From Hungatella sp. (GTDB lineage Bacteria > Bacillota > Clostridia > Lachnospirales > Lachnospiraceae): a stretch of 64,000 bases of DNA. Where the stretch lies: NCBI GenBank assembly GCA_009712635.1, contig WASS01000013.1, positions 74,434 through 138,433 on the forward strand, written 5' to 3'. How positions within the stretch are numbered: the stretch's first letter is position 1; each line of letters starts with the position of its first letter. The notes under the pieces were generated by a model that searched no databases, had not been told where the DNA came from, and saw only the letters and a list, made by a program, of their open reading frames with translations. A program made the translations under genes and the position numbers. Positions 9,156-17,162 of the stretch are shown here, piece after piece.

Positions 9156-9269
9156 ATCTAACACCTCGCTGTCTTATTTGGCAAAACTTCATCCATTCAG
9201 ATACCATTATTATAAATCATAATCTCCAAAATAGAAACAGCTAATCATAAAATAAATGCCAATTTTCTG

Positions 9270-9848
9270 TTAAATTTTCAGATTTTCCATCTTTTCTATG
9301 AGCTTTTTGTAAATTCGTTCTTTCATCCAGGGCTCATTTACCGCTTCCAGACAATCCTTTAATGAAAACCAGCCCACTTTACTGTTCTCATCTTCTTTAT
9401 TTCTGATCTCCTCCCTGTCATCACCTTTCAGTAAATAAGTCACGTTCAGATGCAGGTGGGAGGGGACGTATAACCCCTTCTTTTCGTGACCATCTACGGT
9501 TAAGACTTCAAGAGAAAAGATCTGATCCATTACCGGTGTCACAGTTTTAATTCCCGTTTCTTCCCTGGCTTCTCTTATGGCGACAGATAAAAGATCCTTT
9601 TCCCCGTCTGCGTGGCCGCCGGTCCACGCCCAGGAATGATAAATATTATGATATGCCATTAAAACACGGTCCATGGCCTGGTTTACCACCCAGCCGGAAG
9701 CAGAAAGATGAGCTTCCTCATTTTCCCGGAAGAAAATACGGTCTCCTTCAGATAAGCATTTAAGAATCAGCTTTTTGTCCGCTTCCTCCTGTTTGTTTAA
9801 GGGCACAAATTCTTCCAGTTCTTTTTTTAATGTTCTTTCGTCCTTCAT
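9270..9848 (-). CDS. Nudix hydrolase
   Basis: 192 residues. A complete Nudix box is seen: GGHADGEKDLLSVAIREARE followed by ETGI, with the catalytic glutamates intact. The box is preceded by AWTGGH, and the N-terminal region (about 1-40) is Lys/Glu rich. Nudix enzymes hydrolyse nucleoside-diphosphate-X compounds; the substrate here cannot be read from sequence, though the layout resembles Firmicute Nudix proteins annotated only as general hydrolases. Single gene with ATG at 9848 and a modest AAAGG SD; 95 bases of AT-rich spacer separate it from pstA. Confidence 0.85.
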   Translation of the reverse strand: MKDERTLKKELEEFVPLNKQEEADKKLILKCLSEGDRIFFRENEEAHLSASGWVVNQAMDRVLMAYHNIYHSWAWTGGHADGEKDLLSVAIREAREETGIKTVTPVMDQIFSLEVLTVDGHEKKGLYVPSHLHLNVTYLLKGDDREEIRNKEDENSKVGWFSLKDCLEAVNEPWMKERIYKKLIEKMENLKI

Positions 9849-9943
9849 CCAATCACAGCCTTTCTTTTTCCTTTGATTATTTCAGTCATACTCCCTCTGT
9901 CTGTTGATATATTTAAATAGAACGACTTTATGGGAGGTAAGAA

Positions 9944-10537
9944 ATGGATCTTTCCGCACTTGTTTTTTCTGACAAATCCCCCTGGCCTGATGTTGAAATC
10001 GTAACGGTCAATGAACTTTATGCCACAGCCATGCTTTCCAACATCGGTGCCTGTAATTCGGAAATGTCCGCAATCAGCTTATATGTTTACAACAGCATGA
10101 TCACGAAACGGTATTTTTACGATATCGCAGAATGTTTTCACAGAATCAGTGTAGTAGAAATGCACCATCTTAATATTTTCGGTGAGCTTTGTATCATGCT
10201 GGGAGCAGACCCACGGCTTTGGAGCTGGCAAAACGGCCGCATGAGATACTGGACTCCTGCCTGCAACCGTTATCCCACCAATATCAGCGCTCTTGTAGCC
10301 AATTCCTTAAACGGCGAGCTGGAGGCAATCAGAAAATACCAGCAGCAGTGCCTTTGGATTAACGACTTCCGCATCAAAGCCATCTTAAACCGGATTATAG
10401 CAGATGAATTATGCCATGTACAGATTTTCCGCCTGATGCTTGCCGAACTAAACGATGATCCTTTTGAACTGCCATACGAATACAGAGCCTGTGAGGAGGA
10501 CCGCAAAAAACCCTGCGATCCCCCAAAACCATGCTGA
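9944..10537 (+). CDS. Orphan ferritin-like (di-iron carboxylate) protein
   Basis: 197 residues on the plus strand with a strong GGGAGG SD. Four helical segments carry carboxylate/histidine motifs spaced as in ferritin-like proteins: NSEMSAI (about residue 40), VVEMHHL (about 75), NGELEAI (about 127) and DELCHVQIF (about 155). This resembles rubrerythrin/Mn-catalase-type cores that bind two metal ions. There is no rubredoxin domain. The C-terminus is short, Pro/Cys rich (CDPPKPC). A role in oxidative stress or metal handling is inferred. It converges on the mutS2-like gene with only 2 bases between stop codons and has no operon partners. Confidence 0.65.
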   Translation: MDLSALVFSDKSPWPDVEIVTVNELYATAMLSNIGACNSEMSAISLYVYNSMITKRYFYDIAECFHRISVVEMHHLNIFGELCIMLGADPRLWSWQNGRMRYWTPACNRYPTNISALVANSLNGELEAIRKYQQQCLWINDFRIKAILNRIIADELCHVQIFRLMLAELNDDPFELPYEYRACEEDRKKPCDPPKPC

Positions 10538-10539
10538 AA

Positions 10540-12468
10540 TCATAACTTAGGGAGGGTCTCATCCGCAGCTTTTCGGATCTCCAGACCTTCCTGATATCCC
10601 TTTTCCATCTTGTGTCTTGCTTTCCTGTTTTCCACGGTATCAAAGAGAATGGAAAAATCATAATCTTCCGGATACAGCTGTTCCGCCGAAACCAAAAGTT
10701 TCAGCCGTTTATGGTTAATCCAGATTTTTTTATCCGGCATCTGAACCCGTACTACGCCTTTCTCATTGACCGTGGTGCAGACAATTCCTATTTTCTTGTC
10801 TGGCAGAATCATGACGCTGTCTCCAAGGGTGAATTTTGTCTGCATTGCGATCTGATTCTCTGTTACTTTCTTTATTTTTTCAATTCTCGGACCGCCCTGT
10901 CTTTTCTCTGTTTCCCCGTATTTGCCGGAATCTGGTTCTGTCTCCGGTAACCCGTAGGCATACTGCTCTGCCCGTTTGATCATACGCTCCGGCATTCCCA
11001 GTCTGCCTGCAATATAAAGTGCACAGCTTTCTCCTGCTTCTCCGATCTCCAGTCTGTACAATGGTCTTAAGGATTCCCGATCAAATGCCATGCGTGCATT
11101 GGTGATTCCCTCTGCTTCTTTTGCGTAGGTTTTTACTTCAGGATAATGGGTGGTGGCTAAAAACAGGCAGCCACATCTTCTTAATTCTTCCAGTATGGAG
11201 ATGGCGATTCCCATACCTTCTGCAGGATCTGTTCCGGAGCCCAGCTCATCCAGTATGACAAGACTTTCCCTGTCTGCCTTACTAAGAATATCCAGTACAT
11301 TTACAATGTGGGAGGAAAATGTGGATAGGTTTTCCGTAATATTCTGTCCGTCTCCGATGTCACAGAGCACCTGGTTAAACAGGCTGATCTGTCCTTCTTT
11401 GCATGGGATATGAAGTCCGCACTGAGCCATAAGGGAGAACAGACCTACGGTCTTTATGGAGACGGTTTTGCCTCCTGTATTTGGTCCGGTTATTACTATT
11501 CCTCTTCCGTTTTTCCCCAGTTCAAAGTTTAAAGGAACTACCTGTTCCGGGTTCATAAACGGGTGGCGTCCCTCAGTGATCCGTATGATTTGCTCTGTAA
11601 AAATCTCCGGTTCCACTCCCTTCATATCTGCACTGAGCTTTCCCTTTGCAAAAAGAAAATCCAGTTTTTCCAAGACATTCCTATTCTCTGTGAGGACCGG
11701 AAGCTGCTCCTCTACCTGAGCGGTAAGGGTATAAAGAATTCTTCTGGTTTCATTCTCCTCTTCGATTCTTAAACTCTCCAGTTCTCCATTTAACGCCGCG
11801 ATGGCAGAGGGCTCTATAAATAGTGTGGAACCGGTGGAGGACTGGTCTATAACACTGCCAGGCACAGCCAGCTTATACTCCTTTTTCACCGGGAGACATA
11901 CTTTGCCGTTTCTGATGGTGATATACGAATCTGAAAAGAACTTTTTATTGGTTCTTAACATGGATTCCGCCTTTGTTCTCAGCTTCTCTTCCATTCGTAC
12001 GATCTCCTGGCGGACATTTCTTAAATACTTGCTGGCTGAGTCATCCACCCGTTTGTTTCTGATGCTTTCAAACAGTTCCTTTGCCAGACTCTCCAGGGGA
12101 TTTAAATTTTCTTCATAATAGGCAAGGCTCAGCTCTAAATATTTGCATCGGTTTAAGAAATCCTTATACCGTTTTACGCCTGTGAGCATAGTTCCCACTG
12201 ATTCCAGATCCTCCGGCATCAGTATGCCTTCCTGCATCACTGATTTAAAAATAGCGGTCATACCATTCATAGCTACTGCGGGAGGCTGACCCATTCGGTC
12301 CAGGATCATTCTTGCCTGTGTGGTATCCCTGAGATTTTTCCTTACTTCTGCTTCTTTTAACTCAGGAGTTAAATTCCTGATCCGCTCTTTTGCGCCTTCT
12401 GTAAGCGCCAGTTCTTCCAGTTTTTCTATAATCCGGTTAAATTCTAATATTTGAAATGTGTGATTCAT
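10540..12468 (-). CDS. MutS2-like ATPase lacking the Smr domain
   Basis: 642 residues. The N-terminal half is the MutS core/lever and clamp region (EFNRIIEKLEELALTEGA at the start, coiled region about 150-260). The ATPase follows with Walker A GPNTGGKT, Walker B SLVILDELGSGTDPAEG and the TTHYPEVK segment. After the ATPase come a charged linker and a KOW-like stretch (LGDSVMILPDKKIGIV), but the protein ends about 80 residues later without the Smr endonuclease domain; standard MutS2 is near 780-790 residues. MutS2 proteins act on recombination intermediates and collided ribosomes. Without Smr, a structural or ATPase role is inferred. Confidence 0.85.
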   Translation of the reverse strand: MNHTFQILEFNRIIEKLEELALTEGAKERIRNLTPELKEAEVRKNLRDTTQARMILDRMGQPPAVAMNGMTAIFKSVMQEGILMPEDLESVGTMLTGVKRYKDFLNRCKYLELSLAYYEENLNPLESLAKELFESIRNKRVDDSASKYLRNVRQEIVRMEEKLRTKAESMLRTNKKFFSDSYITIRNGKVCLPVKKEYKLAVPGSVIDQSSTGSTLFIEPSAIAALNGELESLRIEEENETRRILYTLTAQVEEQLPVLTENRNVLEKLDFLFAKGKLSADMKGVEPEIFTEQIIRITEGRHPFMNPEQVVPLNFELGKNGRGIVITGPNTGGKTVSIKTVGLFSLMAQCGLHIPCKEGQISLFNQVLCDIGDGQNITENLSTFSSHIVNVLDILSKADRESLVILDELGSGTDPAEGMGIAISILEELRRCGCLFLATTHYPEVKTYAKEAEGITNARMAFDRESLRPLYRLEIGEAGESCALYIAGRLGMPERMIKRAEQYAYGLPETEPDSGKYGETEKRQGGPRIEKIKKVTENQIAMQTKFTLGDSVMILPDKKIGIVCTTVNEKGVVRVQMPDKKIWINHKRLKLLVSAEQLYPEDYDFSILFDTVENRKARHKMEKGYQEGLEIRKAADETLPKL

Positions 12469-12541
12469 GTTATTCTCCTGTCTTATCTTTTTTAAATAAT
12501 AAAAGATTCATGGAGCAATCAGCCAGGCCTGTTTTGATACA

Positions 12542-12584
12542 CAAAAAAGACCTGCAAGACTACAAATCCCAGTCTTACAGGTCT
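12542..12584 (-). terminator. Terminator after the double-Nudix gene
   Basis: A 14-bp stem (12548-12561 with 12571-12584, one mismatch) with a 9-base loop, followed on the minus strand by a run of six Ts. It ends the 14.2-12.8 kb operon. The 178 bases between it and the Nudix stop show no other feature. Confidence 0.8.
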
Positions 12585-12762
12585 AAAATCCTGTCAGTCA
12601 GTTTTGTATCTTCATGGGCTAAACAGGTACACAAAACAAAGGAATGCAAAGACTGCCTTCCTGTCCGGGTTTCCTGTTCACATTATGATTCTGATTTACG
12701 CTCCATGATTTGACACAATTAACATAAACACACTTCCTACTTTCTTTGATACATTTACTATA

Positions 12763-13809
12763 TCACAAATGCTGTTGTCCGGTCAATCCCTTTTTATGGT
12801 ACCAGCGGGCAAGCATATGAAGTTCCTTTTCATTTAAACAATTGATTAATGTTCCATCTTTCATCCGATTCAGACATTCCTCATAATCCATCCAGAGTAC
12901 TGATTCCACCTCTTCTTTCTGGAGTTCAAGCTGACGTTCATCCACCGTTTTTTCATAAACATAGACATGACTGATTTCATGATTACGAAACGGCCGGCCG
13001 TAAAATACAGCGTCTTCCTGTTCCTCATGAAGCCCTACAAAGGTAAGTTCTTCTGGCGCGGCATCAATTCCAAGTTCTTCTGACAATTCTCTGACTGCCG
13101 ATATAAGAAAATCATCACCTGCCGGGATATGTCCTGCAGAAGAAATATCATAGCAGCCCGGATAGGCATCCTTGCCTGCACTGCGTTTTTGTAAAAGCAG
13201 GTCAAATCCGCTTTTATCATTGGGTCTTACTACCCATACGTGGGAAGTTCCATGAAGCATACCGTCACGGTGCATCATGAAGCGGGCACGAACTTTCCCG
13301 GTAGTGCAGCCATTCAAATCCCGTTCTTCTAAAAGCTCCAACGGTGATCCGTTTAATACAGCAGCTTCTAAACTATCTTTGCAATACTGCAGCTTCAGGG
13401 AGAAAAATGGAATCTCATCCTTTAGCAGTTCAAAAAAGATCCGGTCTCCCTCCCATATGGGAAGGCTGTCAATTTTTTCAACCGGCACCCATTCAAGAAC
13501 TCCCTCCTGACAATCCATAAGTGAACCTTCATAACTGTCAGCTGTATATAAAAACATATATTCATCCGGATACTGATCTGACACAAAGGTGATAATCCCC
13601 CTGAGTCGATAAGATAGTAAGGTCAGGCCGGTTTCTTCTTTTACTTCTCTTAAAAGACAATCTTCCGGACTTTCCCCTTCTTCCAGATGGCCTCCGACTC
13701 CCAGCCATTTATCCTGATTGATATCATTTTTCTTTTTAATGCGGTGAAGCATGAGATATTGGTCCTCTTTCTCGATGTAGCAAAGGGTAGTTAAGCTATG
13801 ACGCTCCAT
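12763..13809 (-). CDS. Two-domain Nudix hydrolase
   Basis: 348 residues containing two Nudix domains. Domain 1 (about 1-150) resembles MutT/8-oxo-dGTP-type enzymes, with TLCYIEKEDQYLMLHR and a canonical box GGHLEEGESPEDCLLREVKE-ETGL. Domain 2 (about 170-335) resembles isopentenyl-diphosphate-isomerase-like Nudix proteins, with LLLQKRS, DISSAGHIPAGDDFLISAV and RELSEELG; the first acidic position of its box is Asp in place of Glu. The ATG at 13809 comes 13 bases after a gene for a small membrane-anchored protein, probably in one operon. Substrates of either domain are unknown. It may be a natural fusion for nucleotide-pool cleansing. Confidence 0.85.
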   Translation of the reverse strand: MERHSLTTLCYIEKEDQYLMLHRIKKKNDINQDKWLGVGGHLEEGESPEDCLLREVKEETGLTLLSYRLRGIITFVSDQYPDEYMFLYTADSYEGSLMDCQEGVLEWVPVEKIDSLPIWEGDRIFFELLKDEIPFFSLKLQYCKDSLEAAVLNGSPLELLEERDLNGCTTGKVRARFMMHRDGMLHGTSHVWVVRPNDKSGFDLLLQKRSAGKDAYPGCYDISSAGHIPAGDDFLISAVRELSEELGIDAAPEELTFVGLHEEQEDAVFYGRPFRNHEISHVYVYEKTVDERQLELQKEEVESVLWMDYEECLNRMKDGTLINCLNEKELHMLARWYHKKGLTGQQHL

Positions 13810-13822
13810 GTGGATTTTCTCC

Positions 13823-14218
13823 TTACTTCTTCTCTGTTAAAACTGCATTCTCATTGATGGAAGCGGCCGTCTCCGGTATCTCTTCCAGGGTGTTGCGAAC
13901 CTCCACCTGCACCACACAGTTGGTTTTCTTTCCATCGTAAATTACCGGAACCCGGTATGTACCTGCTTTATTCCAGTCGCACTGGCTGACATCAAAGGTG
14001 AAGCCGGAAAGTTGGTAGTTATCCTTATTAAAATACCGCTCTGCCTGCAAATCCGGCGCTGTTCCAAGAACGGTTTTTGCATAATATGTAGTCATGGTAT
14101 TGTCATCGAAGATCGGCTCCGCTTTTCCCTTTAAGGTCTGGAACATTAAAACAAGTACCAGTACTAAAACGATAGTTCCGAACAATGTTAAGTGTAAGTG
14201 AAATTTCCTTTGCTTCAT
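13823..14218 (-). CDS. Membrane-anchored small protein, function unknown
   Basis: 131 residues: a short basic N-terminus, one transmembrane segment (about 8-28, LTLFGTIVLVLVLVLMFQ) and an extracytoplasmic domain of about 100 residues containing two Cys (SQCDW and KTNCVV), with a pattern like a bacterial Ig-like strand domain (AGTYRVPVIYDGKK). No lipobox. It is 13 bases upstream of the double-Nudix gene. I do not recognise a family, and no function is assigned. Confidence 0.65.
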   Translation of the reverse strand: MKQRKFHLHLTLFGTIVLVLVLVLMFQTLKGKAEPIFDDNTMTTYYAKTVLGTAPDLQAERYFNKDNYQLSGFTFDVSQCDWNKAGTYRVPVIYDGKKTNCVVQVEVRNTLEEIPETAASINENAVLTEKK

Positions 14219-14419
14219 CTAGGCCTCCATACTCATATCCATTTTTTACCTGCGACAGCCTTCAGGAAACCTTTGCTTCATGAAAAAAGCTGCGTTTAAG
14301 GCAGCGCAGTCCTATATTATCTTACCATATAATTTCCATCCTGACATCTACTGAATTATTACAATTTCATAAATTTATCGTAAAGAAGTTCGTTTCATGT
14401 CACTGCGCTATGGTAAAGC
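14219..14419. other. Non-coding gap
   Basis: About 200 bases between the small membrane protein gene and the MerR terminator. An imperfect GCTGCG/GCAGCGC repeat at about 14290-14310 is the only structure seen. It should hold the promoter of the membrane protein/Nudix pair, but I cannot assign one. Confidence 0.4.
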
Positions 14420-14452
14420 AAAAAACTCCCCGCCGTTGTACTGGTGAGGAGT
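14419..14452 (-). terminator. Terminator after the MerR/TipAS regulator
   Basis: An imperfect stem, AACTCC arm against GGAGTT with GG/CC pairs inside, followed on the minus strand by six Ts. It sits 28 bases after the regulator stop codon. Confidence 0.75.
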
Positions 14453-14479
14453 TATAATGAATGCTCTATTCTTACTGTT

Positions 14480-15229
14480 TTAGCTGTTCTTCTGGCTGTC
14501 CGCATAATACCCCATTGCTTTACTTAAAAATGCCGATAATCCCTCAGCATACTGATCTATATTCTCAGTAAAGCGTAAGTCTGATATATAAAGCTGACCC
14601 AGGCCTGCAAATGCTTCCAGGGTATAGGTAACACCAAAGTTCTCATTGAAAAAACGGTACATGCTATTGATTGCATTTTGTACCACTTCTGATTCAGGCG
14701 CTTTCCTGCAAAGCTTTGCCAGCTCACGGAACATCTGATCCATATTTTCAAAGACCTGATTCTGTTCCTCTTTGGTCATGGAATCCATCTTTTCATTGCT
14801 CTGGTCCACGGCCTCATTTCCCCAAAGGCGTCTGGCTTCTTCTTCATAAGGGTTGTGTTTTTTCCCAAATCCATAAAATTTTTCTGACTGCGTCATTGTT
14901 TTATCTCCCTTCCATGATTTCATTGTCTTATCAAGAGTTTTCAGCATGGCATTAATACGCTTTTGTTCCTGCAGCAGACAATCCCTTTGCAGTACAAATG
15001 CTTTTTCCCGGTCGAAATTTGGATTGGCAAGAAATCCCTTGATATCCGTAAGAGAAAATCCGCATTCCTTGAAAAATAAAATCTGCTGCAGCAGATCTAA
15101 ATCTTTATCGGAATAGTTCCTGTAACCATTATCCGGATCACGGTCTGGACACAGCAGACCAATCTTGTCATAGTGATGCAAAGTACGCACACTGATACCG
15201 GTAATACCGGCTGCTTCCCTGGTGTTCAT
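14480..15229 (-). CDS. MerR-family regulator with TipAS domain
   Basis: 249 residues. An N-terminal winged-helix MerR DNA-binding domain (NTREAAGITGISVRTLHHYD, then GLLCPDRDPDNGYRNYSDKD) is followed by a coiled-coil helix (about 75-110) and a C-terminal TipAS-like drug-sensing domain (about 125-245; ARRLWGNEAVDQSNE and YGFG). The architecture matches Mta/TipAL activators, which bind diverse cationic drugs or peptides and often activate a multidrug exporter gene and themselves. No efflux gene is adjacent, so targets lie elsewhere. ATG at 15229 with CCTCC-complement SD; single-gene transcript with its own terminator. Confidence 0.88.
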   Translation of the reverse strand: MNTREAAGITGISVRTLHHYDKIGLLCPDRDPDNGYRNYSDKDLDLLQQILFFKECGFSLTDIKGFLANPNFDREKAFVLQRDCLLQEQKRINAMLKTLDKTMKSWKGDKTMTQSEKFYGFGKKHNPYEEEARRLWGNEAVDQSNEKMDSMTKEEQNQVFENMDQMFRELAKLCRKAPESEVVQNAINSMYRFFNENFGVTYTLEAFAGLGQLYISDLRFTENIDQYAEGLSAFLSKAMGYYADSQKNS

Positions 15230-15322
15230 AGAAAATACCTCCTGACATTTACAATCATAGAGTATGACGCAGCGTTGTAGTCAATCCTTTTTTTATATTA
15301 TCTTTCTATCAACCTATTATAC

Positions 15323-15376
15323 ACAAAAAAACGAACCTCCCACCCAATAAATACTACCGGGCTGAGCGGTTCATTT
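15323..15376 (-). terminator. Terminator after the GntR regulator
   Basis: On the minus strand a GAACC...GGTTC stem, extended inward by G-C and G-U pairs (GCTCAGCCC against GGGTGGGA), is followed by seven Ts. It marks the 3' end of the reductase-island regulators. Confidence 0.7.
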
Positions 15377-15388
15377 CAATTTCCAATT

Positions 15389-16087
15389 TTATAAATCTTT
15401 TACTGCCTTTAAATATGAGTCCATATGGTTTTGAAAAGCATATAATGTTTTGTCAAGAGATCCGGAACGGCATGCATCAATAATTAACTTATGTTCGTCA
15501 AATTTTTCTTTCTTAACACCTAATGTAGAAATATCCTTATTCATTGCGATCAGCAATTGAAAATATTGATTTTCTAAAATTTCAGCCCGCCTGAAGCTCC
15601 TTGACTTTTTCCAGAAAAATTCATGAAAAGCCAGGTCATTTGAATTAAAAATAAAGTTCTTTTCCTTATCACCAATGACATTGTCACTATCCGACTTTAT
15701 CATATCATTATTCAGAGTCTCCAGATAATCTAAATCCTGCTCCTGCAGCAGGGATTTTTCAAAAATTATGGTTAGTATCTGCATTTCAAGTGGTATCCGT
15801 ATGGAGAAGACCTCTGTTATATCTTCATAATCCATCTCCAGAATCTGGCTGCCCTTCTTAGGAGAGAACGTCAGGATCCCCCTCATATTAAGTTCTCTTA
15901 AAGCCTCTCTGATCGGTGCTCTGCTGATCTGTAGTTCTTCCGATACATCGGTTTCCACTAATCTGTCACCGCTTTTTAATTCTCCAGTCAAAATCTTGTT
16001 TTTTATATAGGAAACTACAATTTCACTTAGATTTGCCTTTGAATATGTAATCATATGGCTTATTTTATCGTATGAATTACTTATCAT
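15389..16087 (-). CDS. GntR-family regulator (FadR/FCD type)
   Basis: 232 residues from the ATG at 16087, chosen because AGAGG lies 8 bases before it; a GTG at 16096 sits inside that SD. An N-terminal GntR winged helix (SYIKNKILTGELKSGDRL, then ISRAPIREALREL) is followed by an all-helical FCD-type effector domain (about 90-225) with AFHEFFWK and conserved His/Asp positions. FCD regulators sense carboxylates or amino-acid-related ligands. It lies downstream of the LysR gene at the end of the grd island, so control of betaine/sarcosine use is inferred. Confidence 0.85.
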   Translation of the reverse strand: MISNSYDKISHMITYSKANLSEIVVSYIKNKILTGELKSGDRLVETDVSEELQISRAPIREALRELNMRGILTFSPKKGSQILEMDYEDITEVFSIRIPLEMQILTIIFEKSLLQEQDLDYLETLNNDMIKSDSDNVIGDKEKNFIFNSNDLAFHEFFWKKSRSFRRAEILENQYFQLLIAMNKDISTLGVKKEKFDEHKLIIDACRSGSLDKTLYAFQNHMDSYLKAVKDL

Positions 16088-16163
16088 AATATCCACCTCT
16101 CAATATAGATTCTATCACTAACAGAATATTATACTATAGATGTAAGACAAATCATATGAATAA

Positions 16164-17069
16164 TTAAATATTCTGACAATGTTTTTTAGCAAAATTAATA
16201 AACAATTCCTGAGCAGGAGTTAATATCATATCTTTCTTTTGCACACAAAAAATATTTCTGCTTAACAATTCCGATTCGATTTCCACAACGTTAATCAGAT
16301 TCAGATGATTGTAAATCTGTACTGCTGTTTTTGAAACAAAAGATATCCCCATTCCCTGTGCAACAGCTTCGATAATTCCCTGAGTATTACTAAAATATGC
16401 AATGGTTTTTAAATCTTTTGCTGATAGGCCATGCTTACTAAAGAACGCTTCCATCTCTGATCTGGTACCAGATCCCCCTTCTCTCATTATAAAATTTTTA
16501 TCAGCAATAAATTTTATAATCTCATCCGCCTTCCGGCTGCCGTCGTACTTCATCTCCATAGGCAATATCAAAACCAATTGATCCTTGTATAAAGGCATCT
16601 GCGTATAACGGCCGTTTTCATTTTCCATTCCAACAAATCCAATATCATACTGGTATTTAATCAGTTCCTCAAAGACTTCGCCGCTGTCTTTCTGATATAG
16701 ATGGAATACTATATTGGGATATTCCTTATTGAAATCTGCTATCACCTGAGGCAGAATATACTGAGCCGGAACGCTGGAAGCCAAAATGTTGACTTCACCT
16801 GTACATTCTCTTGAAAATTTACTCATTTCATACAAAGACTGATCCCTGATAGCCAGCATTTTTTGAGCATACTCATAGAAATGAATCCCTGCTTTTGTGG
16901 GAAATACCTTCTTTGTGGAACGGATAAACAATTGAGTTCCAATATCTTTTTCCAGTGCATTAATCTGGCTGCTCAGTGCCGGCTGAGTTAAGAATAAGGA
17001 TTCAGAGGCCTTTGAAAAACTTTGAAGCTTTGAAATCTGCACGAATGCTTCTAATTGTTTAAATTCCAT
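16164..17069 (-). CDS. LysR-family transcription regulator
   Basis: 301 residues, full length. The N-terminal LTTR helix-turn-helix is clear (MEFKQLEAFVQISKLQSFSK, then FLTQPALSSQINALEKDIG), followed by a two-lobed periplasmic-binding-like effector domain (about 90-295; PAQYILPQVIADFNKEYPNI and MREGGSGTRSEME). It resembles CysB/CbbR-like LTTRs in layout. It lies about 90 bases downstream of the BCCT transporter gene. A role in regulating the island by an amino-acid-like ligand is inferred. The effector is unknown. Confidence 0.88.
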   Translation of the reverse strand: MEFKQLEAFVQISKLQSFSKASESLFLTQPALSSQINALEKDIGTQLFIRSTKKVFPTKAGIHFYEYAQKMLAIRDQSLYEMSKFSRECTGEVNILASSVPAQYILPQVIADFNKEYPNIVFHLYQKDSGEVFEELIKYQYDIGFVGMENENGRYTQMPLYKDQLVLILPMEMKYDGSRKADEIIKFIADKNFIMREGGSGTRSEMEAFFSKHGLSAKDLKTIAYFSNTQGIIEAVAQGMGISFVSKTAVQIYNHLNLINVVEIESELLSRNIFCVQKKDMILTPAQELFINFAKKHCQNI

Positions 17070-17162
17070 ATGACCCTCTTCTTTCTAAAAACACAGCCCG
17101 ATTGTGCCTGCACTTTAACAGTAAAAAGAATGCAGGCACCTCAGGCGTTTAACGTTTAAATT

